This document shows positions 43,475 through 52,600 of a stretch of 64,000 nucleotides of DNA, in pieces. This stretch comes from Phragmitibacter sp965284365 (GTDB taxonomy: Bacteria; Verrucomicrobiota; Verrucomicrobiia; Verrucomicrobiales; Verrucomicrobiaceae): positions 5,642,001-5,706,000 of the forward strand of contig OZ260079.1 of the NCBI GenBank assembly GCA_965284365.1. The letters run 5' to 3'. The stretch's first letter is position 1. The number at the start of each line of letters is the position of its first letter. Made by a program: the position numbers and the translations under genes. The notes under the pieces are model-generated. The model was not told where the DNA came from, ran no database searches, and was given only the letters and a program-made list of their open reading frames with translations.

Positions 43475-43829
43475 CAGGTGCCCCGGTATAGTTGTCCCAC
43501 CACGAAATGTCTAGGAACTTTTAGCCAGAACCTGTCGAAGCACTCGCCGGATCATGTACAACAACAGGCTCCCTGCTGCGGCTACCTCCTTCTTCTACCC
43601 TTCAAAAACTTCGCGTGTTCCTCCTTCGTCGGGCTGCGCAGCGCGCCTTCGCGGTGAAAACACCCACGCAAATATCTCCCCGACTCCTCACTACCGTCCT
43701 TCCTCCAGCCCACCCCCGCACACCTCCATCCCTCATCTCCACAGTTGACCCCGACCTCACATGGAGTAGAAAATTGCATCTCCCAAATCTGCCACGCACG
43801 AATACCGGAGTGGGGACCCGACTCGAGGT
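43475..43829. repeat. Intergenic region with an EDAKAR repeat and nested insert
   Basis: The 355-base gap between divergent genes holds, at 43609-43657, the outer EDAKAR parts CTTCGCGTG and CCTTCGCGGTGAA around the insert TTCCTCCTTCGTCGGGCTGC-GCAGCGC. The same composite is present at 34036-34085. The open frames in this gap are read out of the repeat. No convincing promoter was identified. Confidence 0.55.
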
Positions 43830-44282
43830 ATGCTACATCAAGATCATCGTACAGATAATAACACATCAAAGAGTGAGCGTGCTTGCATCCTGGTAGTGGA
43901 CGACGATCCCAAAATCCGGATGGTGCTTCAATACGTCATCCAAAGCGCAGGCCTCAAAGTCATCGTTGCCGAGAACGGCGCGGACGCTCTGGCAATTTTG
44001 CGTTCCAGCGAGCACAAGGTAGACCTCATGGTGCTGGATCTCATGATGCCCGTCCTGTCCGGCCCCGCCGCGCTCGCAGAGATCCGCGAGTTAGGGCTCA
44101 ACCCCCGAGTCGTGATCTGCAGCGGTTCCACCACCGACGCCGAAGCCACCTCGACCGAGTATCCCGACCTGGTGCAGGCCGTGATCTCAAAACCTTTCGC
44201 CCTGGACAAGGTCGTCAGCGCCGTCAAAAAAGCACTCGCCCAAGGCACCCCCTCCGACCAGGCGTCGCAGCCAGCTGCCTGA
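43830..44282 (+). CDS. Single-domain response regulator
   Basis: A 150-residue CheY-like protein. The acidic cluster DDD is at residues 24-26 (ILVVDDDPKIRM), the phosphoacceptor is Asp70 (DLMVLDLMMPVLSG) and the conserved Lys is in VISKPFALDKV. The tail is short and polar with no output domain. No kinase is adjacent; it may serve the orphan hybrid kinase at 12-15 kb or a distant one. Convergent with the GT-C type gene. Confidence 0.88.
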   Translation: MLHQDHRTDNNTSKSERACILVVDDDPKIRMVLQYVIQSAGLKVIVAENGADALAILRSSEHKVDLMVLDLMMPVLSGPAALAEIRELGLNPRVVICSGSTTDAEATSTEYPDLVQAVISKPFALDKVVSAVKKALAQGTPSDQASQPAA

Positions 44283-44315
44283 TCGGGAGATACGCGCGAA
44301 AAAAAGCAGTCTGTC

Positions 44316-46088
44316 CTATTCGCTCTCCTGACCCGCCCTTCCCAGCGTTCGGTCTCCAGCCATCAGCTTTCTCCATTCGGCGTCATTCAGCGGAAACACC
44401 TCCCGCGTGAAGTTCCCGTAATCCAGGGCCAACAAATCCTCGCGTTGATCTTCGCGGTGCACCCGGCGGATCTCAAACCTCGCCTTCCAGAACCACAGAA
44501 TCTTCGCATCGATCGACGCGACCACACTGGCTTCCGGGTGATTCCGTAACGAAGAACTGCTGTGCGCAGGAAACCACTGCGTACTCTTCCGGCGCTTGTC
44601 CATGTAACGCGGATAAAACGTCAGCACACCCGTCCCGCGCTCGCCATTCCACGCATCCATGTAAGCCACAAAACCCCCGGGCCGGACGCCACCGTTCGCC
44701 AGAAAGTGCTCGTCAAAGAGCCACCCCGCATAGCCGAATGGACTGAACCCGACCTCGTGCGGTAGCAGCAAACCTTCGTCCAGAGCCTTCTCATACAACT
44801 GACAGAAAGCCGAGGATCGGTCTTGGCTCAGCTTGTGTTTGATAAGGCAACGCCCATTCCACACGAGCACTGTCGCCGCCAGCGCCACTCCCACCCAGCG
44901 CACCAAGCCTCGCTCCAAAAATCCACCCTTCGCTCCGGTTCCCATCACTAATGCCTCCCGCCGCACGCTCCTGCCAAACAGCGCCGCCACCAATCCCCAC
45001 AGAAACGTCTCTATATAATAGTAATCAAACCCGCTCACATAGATGAGCTGGGGAAGCCAAGCCGCAATCCCTGTCATCAGCGCAGGCCACCACGGCAGCC
45101 GTGGATACAGCACCAGCCCCAATCCTGCGACCGCACCCATCACCCCCATGGTCGGCTTCGCCCATGTATCGATGTAGCAATTATGCACCGCGTACAAAAG
45201 CCCCAGTGCCCAAATGGCCAAACCCACTCCCAACAGCGCCCCAAAGATCGCCGGCAGCCACCGGCCCCGGCTCACCTGTTCCCGTTGGCCAATCCCCAGC
45301 AGGAGACACGCCCAGCCGTAACCACCCACAATCGTCAACACGCCCACAAACGACATGATGCCGCCACCCGGCATGCGCGCCATCGCCTCTTCCGCCACCC
45401 GCTGTCCATTCGTCTCATTCATCCCCAGCTTCAGCGCCACGAACGCCCCTACTCCGATCATGATCGCCACCACCGGTCCCCCCGAGATTTTCACTCGTGG
45501 CCACCTCGCCCGGCTCGCCCACACCTGCTCCACCAGCAGCCAGCCCGGAACCGCCAGCCACACCAGCGCGCTCTGACGCGTCGCGAGGGACAGCACAAAC
45601 GCGATCGCAAACCACCCCCATTTCTTCTTCACCGCCGCAGCCACACACATCACCAGCCCCGCCCAGTAGACCGGCACAGAGGTGAACATCAGGAGCATGA
45701 AAAACACCGTCGGCCCCGTCAGCACCAGCACCCCTGTGAGCGCCGCCAGCCAGCGGGACACTCCCGCATATCTCAGCACGGCCACGAACCCCACGTAAAA
45801 GACCATCGCGCACAGCGCCAGTGCGCCATGCACCCCCACCACCATGCTCCCAGTCAGCGCAAACAATCCACACGTCAGCAGAGAAGTCGTCACCGCGAAC
45901 GGCACCAGAAACTCATTCGTCCATGGCCGCCCCTTCTGCCAGGTCTCCTGAATCGACCGCAGATACCCGTAGTCGTCGTCGATTGCCACCACCCGATCCG
46001 GCAAGCACAGCCAGACCAAAAGTCCCATAAAAACCCCTCCCGCCAGTTCCCAATTCCAGGCCCTCAACCACACGATCAGTTTCAACAT
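44316..46088 (-). CDS. Multi-pass membrane protein, GT-C glycosyltransferase-like
   Basis: A 590-residue integral membrane protein with about ten or more hydrophobic helices. Directly after the first helix is the acidic motif VAIDDDYGYL (Asp37-39), in the position of the catalytic Asp pair of GT-C enzymes such as the PMT/ArnT group, which transfer sugars from polyprenyl phosphate. The C-terminal 170 residues are soluble and probably periplasmic (GYAGWLFDEHFLANGG, YPRYMDKRRKSTQWFPAHSS). The start at 46088 is chosen because the frame upstream (to 46175) encodes a basic, unlikely extension. The acceptor is unknown. Confidence 0.75.
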   Translation of the reverse strand: MLKLIVWLRAWNWELAGGVFMGLLVWLCLPDRVVAIDDDYGYLRSIQETWQKGRPWTNEFLVPFAVTTSLLTCGLFALTGSMVVGVHGALALCAMVFYVGFVAVLRYAGVSRWLAALTGVLVLTGPTVFFMLLMFTSVPVYWAGLVMCVAAAVKKKWGWFAIAFVLSLATRQSALVWLAVPGWLLVEQVWASRARWPRVKISGGPVVAIMIGVGAFVALKLGMNETNGQRVAEEAMARMPGGGIMSFVGVLTIVGGYGWACLLLGIGQREQVSRGRWLPAIFGALLGVGLAIWALGLLYAVHNCYIDTWAKPTMGVMGAVAGLGLVLYPRLPWWPALMTGIAAWLPQLIYVSGFDYYYIETFLWGLVAALFGRSVRREALVMGTGAKGGFLERGLVRWVGVALAATVLVWNGRCLIKHKLSQDRSSAFCQLYEKALDEGLLLPHEVGFSPFGYAGWLFDEHFLANGGVRPGGFVAYMDAWNGERGTGVLTFYPRYMDKRRKSTQWFPAHSSSSLRNHPEASVVASIDAKILWFWKARFEIRRVHREDQREDLLALDYGNFTREVFPLNDAEWRKLMAGDRTLGRAGQESE

Positions 46089-46691
46089 AAAAACGACACA
46101 TTTTTGCGCGTTTTCACTTAATAACCAGCGAGTTACAAAGCAGCGCGTGCGATAGTATCCACGCCCTCGCTTCAAGCAATCCGAAATCCCATTTCGCCCT
46201 CATCTACCGGGGTCATCTGGACAGAAAAATCCGTTCCTCCAAACCCGCTTTTCCTCACTGGACGAAACCCATTTATGGACTCTTTACAGCCACTTCGCGA
46301 AACTCTCGCCCCTGCCTCCCTCGACAGTTTCCTCACCCCTCCCTGAAAGACTCAGCCTGAACGATTCGTCACATTCCCCCGGCGCAACCAGCTTTCCCAT
46401 TCCCGGAATTGCGCTCATCATTGAATATTCGCCAAACTGGCTGACAAGTTGCGTCCTCCTTTTGCCCCTTGTGGCGTCCTCGACGCCGCCCGATGCACGC
46501 ACCCTATCGAAACTCAGTCTGTGAAGATTACTACTTGGGATTTTGCGGATTCTCCGTATGATCAAGCGCTTCTTGCGAAAAAACCAAGTTCGCCAGTCAG
46601 TCATTCAGTTCACCACCTACGCCCACTAAGTACCTAGCATTCATCTGGCCCCTCATCGTGGGTCCCGCTGATCCCCCTTCATACATCACCC
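46089..46691. other. 603-base region upstream of the polyketide synthase
   Basis: No gene is seen. The region is pyrimidine-rich on the plus strand and its open frames have no domain or start context. The only regulatory match I found is the sigma-54-like site at 46438-46453 (separate entry), 239 bases before the PKS start. Such a long leader would leave room for activator sites. Confidence 0.45.
46438..46453 (+). promoter_or_regulatory. Sigma-54-like -24/-12 promoter element
   Basis: TGGCTGACAAGTTGCG matches the sigma-54 consensus TGGCAC-N5-TTGC at TGGC and TTGC, with exactly ten bases between the GG and GC pairs. By chance such an 8-base match is expected about twice in both strands of a window this size, so it is only suggestive. 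Confidence 0.3.
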
Positions 46692-49600
46692 ATGGAAAAC
46701 CGAGCTCAAAAAGACGGAATCGCCATCATCGGTATCGGCTGTCGCTTCCCCGGCGGCATTAATGACACAGAAGCCTTTTGGAATTTGCTGGTGGAGGGAC
46801 GCGAAGCAGTGTGTGAAGTCCCGGCGGATCGGTGGAATGTAGAGCGCTACTATGATGCAGAGCCCGGTATCGCGGGCAAATCCATCGCCAAACGCGGTGG
46901 TTTCATTGAAGGACTCGACCAGTTCGACCCTCAATTCTTCGGTATCTCCCCTCGTGAGGCCCCCTACGTCGATCCTCAGCAGCGTCTCCTTCTTGAGACC
47001 GCCTGGGAGGCCATGGAAGACGCCGGCATCATTCTCGATCTCGAAAAAGGCACCGACATCGGTGTGTTCGTCGGCGTCTCGCACAATGACTACCAGGTCA
47101 TCCAGGGTACCCCTTGGGATTCCGCCGGCATCAGCCCGCACTCGCCCACCGGTTCCGCCCACTCCATCGCGGCGAACCGTATCTCTTATTGCTTTAACCT
47201 CCTCGGCCCCTCCGTGGCCATGGATACCGCCTGTTCTTCTGCCCTCACCGCTGTGCATTGCGCCTGTGAGCACATCTGGACCGGCCGTGGCAAGGTCGCC
47301 ATGGCAGGCGGCGTGACCATCATGGTCACCCCCGGTGGCTTCATCGGCTTCTCCCAGGCAGGCATGCTCTCGCCGGACGGCCATTGCAAGGCCTTCGCCG
47401 CTTCCGCCAACGGCTTCGTCCGTGGTGAAGGCGCCGGCATGGTCCTCCTCAAGAAACTTTCCGACGCGATCGCCGATGGCGACCCCATTCACGGCGTCAT
47501 CCTCGGTACCGCCCTGAATCAGGACGGCCATACCAATGGCATCTCCCTGCCCAGTCCTGACGCCCAAGCCCGCCTCGTGCGGGACGCCTGCAAGGACGCT
47601 GGCGTACATCCGACCGACATCGGTTTCGTGGAAGCCCACGGCACCGGCACTGCCGTCGGTGACCCCATCGAGGCCACCGCGCTGTCCGAGGCCCTTTGCC
47701 CGGATCGCCCGGCTGATCAGCCTCTCGCCATCGGTTCTTCCAAGACGAACCTCGGTCACCTCGAGACCGCCGCTGGCATGCCCGGCTTGGTAAAGGCCCT
47801 CCTCATTCTGAAGCACGGCCAAATCCCGCCCAGCCTGCACTTCGACGAGCCCAGCCCCTATATTGATTTCGATGCGCTGAAGCTGCGTGTCCCGACGAAA
47901 GTCGAGCCTTTCCCGAAGAGCAAAGGCCCCCGCATGGTCGGCATCAATTCCTTCGGCTTCGGCGGCGCGAATGCCCACGTCATCGTCTCCGAGCCTCCAC
48001 AGGTCGCGAAGAACGAGACCAAAGTCGTTACGAAGGACCGCTCCTGGCCGGTTATGCTTTCCGCCCGCTCAGAGGAGGCTCTCAAGGCCACCGCCTGGAA
48101 GCTCACCGAGTATCTTGAAGAAAAGCAGAGCGCCAATGGCCGCTCGCCCACGATGCCGGACTTGGTCTACACCCTCGGCACAAAGCGGAATCACCACCAG
48201 CACCGTCTCACGGTCGTGGCAGATTCCCCGACCAGCCTCCTTCAGGAGCTGAACGATTTCGCCATCGGCCAGTCCACCCAAAAGGTCCGCACCTCCTTCA
48301 CGCCTCGCCGGGAAAAACCCGCACGCGTCGGCTTTGTCATGAGCGGCCAGGGTCCTCAGTGGTGGGGCATGGGCCGGAAGCTCATGGAGCATGAGCCGAT
48401 CTTCCGCCAGATCATGGAGCGCTGCGATGCGGCCATGAAACCTTACGCCAGCTTTTCCCTCTTGGAAGAACTCGCCAAGGACGAAGCCACCTCCCAGGTC
48501 TCCCGCACCGAAGTCGGCCAGCCTGCCATCTTCGCCATGCAGGTCGCCCTCGCGGAACTTTGGAAATCCTGGGGCGTGAAGCCAGACGCTATCGTCGGCC
48601 ACAGTGTCGGGGAAATCGCCGCCGCTTGTGTCGCTGGTGTCATGAGCCTCGAGGAAGGCGCTCGTATCATCGTCCTCCGCGCCAAGTTCATGGAGAACTG
48701 CGCCAAGGGCGACGGCACCATGCTGGCTGTCGCGTTGGATGAAGCTGGCGCTCGCGCCGTCATTGCCCGTCACGACCGCACCGTCAGCATCGCGGCCTTC
48801 AATGGCCCGAAGTCGTTGACACTTTCTGGGGCGAAAATCTCATTGGAAGCTATTCAGGCTGAATTGGAACCACAGGGTATTTTCGCTCGTTTCGTGCGTG
48901 TGGACCACCCGTTCCATCACGCCATGATGCAGCCCGCGGCGGATAACCTTAACCGCGAATTGGCCTCCTTAACGCCTCAGGATGAGACCGTTCCGTTCTT
49001 TAGCACGGTTACAGGTGATCGTTGCCACGGTAAAGACATGGTGGCGGAACATTGGGGTAGAGGCGTCCGTCAGGCCGTTCTTTTCGCTCCCGCTGTGAAC
49101 GCCATGGCCGACTTCGGCGTGGACGTCTGGCTGGAACTCAGCGCCCACCCGGCCCTCGTCGTCTCCATGCAGGAGATCCTCGGCGCCCGCGGCAGCTCGA
49201 CCAAGGCCCCCATCTTCACTTCCGCCCGTCGCGAGCGTGAGCACGATTATTTCTTGGAGACCGCTATGGATCTCCACATGGCTGGCGTCGAACTGAACTT
49301 CGCCGCCATGACGCCTTCCCGGCGTCAGTTGACCCTCCCGCTTTATGCTTGGGACAAAGCCCGCTGGTGGAATGAATCCCCGGACTGGAAAGAAGGCCGT
49401 CTCGCCCCTGGCGGCAAAGGCCTCCTCGACGTGCGGCTTCCGCGCTCCCTCCCGACCTGGATTGCTCGTTTCGACGCCCGCCACATGGCCTTCCTGAAGG
49501 ACCACAAGGTGGAAAGCCACATCATTTTCCCTGCCGCCGGTTACGTGGACATGGTCCTTGAAGCTGGTGTGCAAATCTTCGAAGGCCGCCCCTTCGTCAT

Positions 49601-52600
49601 CGAAGACTTCGAAATCCGCAAGCCTCTCATTCTGCCGGACCCTGCGTCCGGCGTGATCGTGGAGCTTACTTACGATCCCGGCGAACGTCTCTTCACCTTG
49701 CAGAGCAAGTTTGAGCAGGGAGCAGCCTGGTCCGTCCACGTCGTCGGTTCCATGCGCGGCGAGCGCACCGAAACCGAGTTCGCCCACTCCACCTGGAGCG
49801 GCCTGGATCAGCCTGAGTTGATCCCCTTCCCGATCGATGAGTTCTATGAGCACATGAGCGACCTCGGCCTGAAATACGGCGAGGAATTCCGTGGCGTGCG
49901 TGAACTCGCCGCTGGCGGCGGCAAAGGCGCCGGTATCGTCTCTCTCACTGAGGCAAGCGCCGCACGCGCAGCCGAGTATCCTCTTCACCCTGTGTTGCTT
50001 GACGGTGCTTTACACGTCTTCTCCGCTGGCGCGAAATCGGTGGAAGATCGGAAGGCCCGCATGAAGCTGCCTGTCCGCTTTGGCCGCATCCTTTATCTCA
50101 AATCCCCCGGCGCGACCACTAAGGTCCAGTCCAAGGTTCAGCAGTTTAACGATGAGTTCATCGAGGGCGACGTCGGCCTCTATGACAGCGAAGGCAAACC
50201 CTGCGTCCTTGTCCACGGCTTCCGCGCCATAAGCATGGCCGCTGCCCGTCGCTCCGGTGCCCCTGGCGGCACCCGTGATCTGATTTATCATCTGGCATGG
50301 GAAAAGACTGCTTCGCCAGTTCAGCCTGAACCGCTTGCTCCAGTTCCACTTACAGTGTTGCAGGAAACCATGAAGCGCATCACCGAAGAGGTGATCGAAG
50401 TCCGCGGCCGTGCGAAGCTGCAAGGCGCCATGGCAGCTCAGGACGCCTTGGCCCTGGTCATGGTGGCTAAAGGCTTTCAGTCCATGGGTGTGGGCCGTGG
50501 CCGTTTCGACGCCAAGACGCTTCGCATCGCAGAGAGCATGCTGCGTCCTTACCAGCGCCTCATTGATGCCCTCCTTCAGCACGAACTCATCGCACCTGAA
50601 CCGAAGGGTGGCTACAAGCCCACCCCGAAGTTCAGCAAAGCAGCAGGTTCCGCCCAAAAGGTCCTCGGCGCCTTCTTAGCCCACCATGCTGGCCACTTAC
50701 CTGAAGCTACGCTATGTAGCTCAACCTCAGCGGAACTCGGCCCCATTTTACGCGGAGAAAAGGATGCCGTTCAAGTCATCTTCGGTGGCGCTAACACGGA
50801 TCTCCTGGAGCAATTCTACGGCGATGGCCTTTTCGCAAGCCCGTGGATCGCGGCTCTTTCCGGAACGGTGGCTGAAGCAGCCCGTCGCCTTCCCGAAGGT
50901 CGCGGCCTGCGCATCCTGGAAGTCGGCGCCGGCACCGGCGGTCTCGCCTCAGCCCTCCTGCCTCAGCTCCAGCGCGGTCTGCACCAATATGTCTTCACCG
51001 ACGTCTCGGCCAGCCTCTTCACCATCTCGGGTCAAAAGCTTTCCGGCTTCCCGGAAGTCGAGTTCAAGGTGTTTGATTTGGACAAGCCCGTCGAAGATCA
51101 AAACATTGAACTGGGCTCCTTCGACTTCGTCCTCGGCACCAACGTAATTCACGCCGTCGCCGACGTCACCGCCTCGCTGACTCGGATCGAGCAATTGCTC
51201 GCCCCTGGCGGCACGCTCATGTTCATGGACATCGCAACGCCGAACCTCTGGACGGATTCCATCTTTGGTCTCACCAGCGGCTGGTGGCATCTCACCGATC
51301 GCGAACTGCGTCCGGAATATCCGCTCCTGCAGCGGGCTCAGTGGGAAACCGTCATGAAGAAGGCTGGCTTCGCCGAAGTCAGCTCTCTCTCCGGCTTGAA
51401 TGGCCTCCACGGCGAAGGCCAAATTGGCCTCTTCGCCCGCAAGGCTTGGGAAACCCCGAAGCCTACTTCGGACACCACCACCGCCTCCGCTCCTGCGGAA
51501 TCTTCCTGGCTCATCTTCGCCGATGAAGGTGGCCTGGGTGCCAAGATCGCGGATCTCATCGAACCTTCCGGCGCTCGCGTCCGGATCGTGAAGCAGGGCA
51601 AGGCTTTCGCTCAAAGTGGCGATGCCTTCACCCTGAACCCGAACACGTCCGCTGACTTCCTGAAGCTGATCGAAACCGCCGTGGCCGATGCCCAGCCGGA
51701 TCGTCTGCTATATCTCTGGACCCTGGATGATGCCACCGTCGGCACCGACGCGCTTCTGGGCACGGACCCGCTCCTGCATCTCACCCATGCGTTGGAGAAC
51801 ACCTGCGCCGCTGCCAAGCTTCGTTTTGACCTCGTCACCCGTGGCGCTCAGGCCGTGGGCGAACGTCAGGACGCCGTAGCCGTGGCTCAGGCCCCTGCCA
51901 TCGGCATGTTCCGCGTCATCCTCAGTGAGCATCCGAACTTCAGCGGCGGTGGCATTGACCTGCCTCTGGTGCCTTCGGACGCTGATGCTGGCACTCTTTG
52001 GGCCGAACTCCTCAGTGATAGCCCAGAGCGCGAGGTCGCCTTCCGTGGCGAAGCCCGTTACGCCCAGCGAATTGACCGTGGCCTGCCCATGCATCAGACC
52101 TGGCTGTCACCTGAAGTCGGCCTCCGCCTCGAGTCCCGCGAACGCGGTCTCCTCGATACGCTCCACTTCACCCCTTGCGAGCTCCCTGCTCCAGCCCCTG
52201 GCGAAGTCCTCATCGAAGTCCGTGCCGCTGGCATGAACTTCCGCGATGTGCTCAAGGCCCTCGCCCTTTACCCGGCGGAAACGCCCGATGCCCGCATCTT
52301 CGGTGACGAAGTCGGCGGTATCGTGAAGGCCGTCGGCGAAGGCATCACGCACGTTGCGCCTGGCGATCATGTCTTCGGTCTTGCCGTCTTCGGCATGGCC
52401 ACCCGCACGCTTGCGCGTGGTGGAGATGTCCGGAAGATCCCTGGCAAGCTTTCCTTCGAGGAAGCCGCCACCCTCCCGGTCGTCTTCATGACCGCCTGGC
52501 ATGCCCTCAAGAATGTCGCCCGCATGCGCAAAGGCGAAACCATCCTCGTCCACGCCGGCGCCGGTGGTGTCGGTATGGCCGCCATCCAGATCGCCAAATA

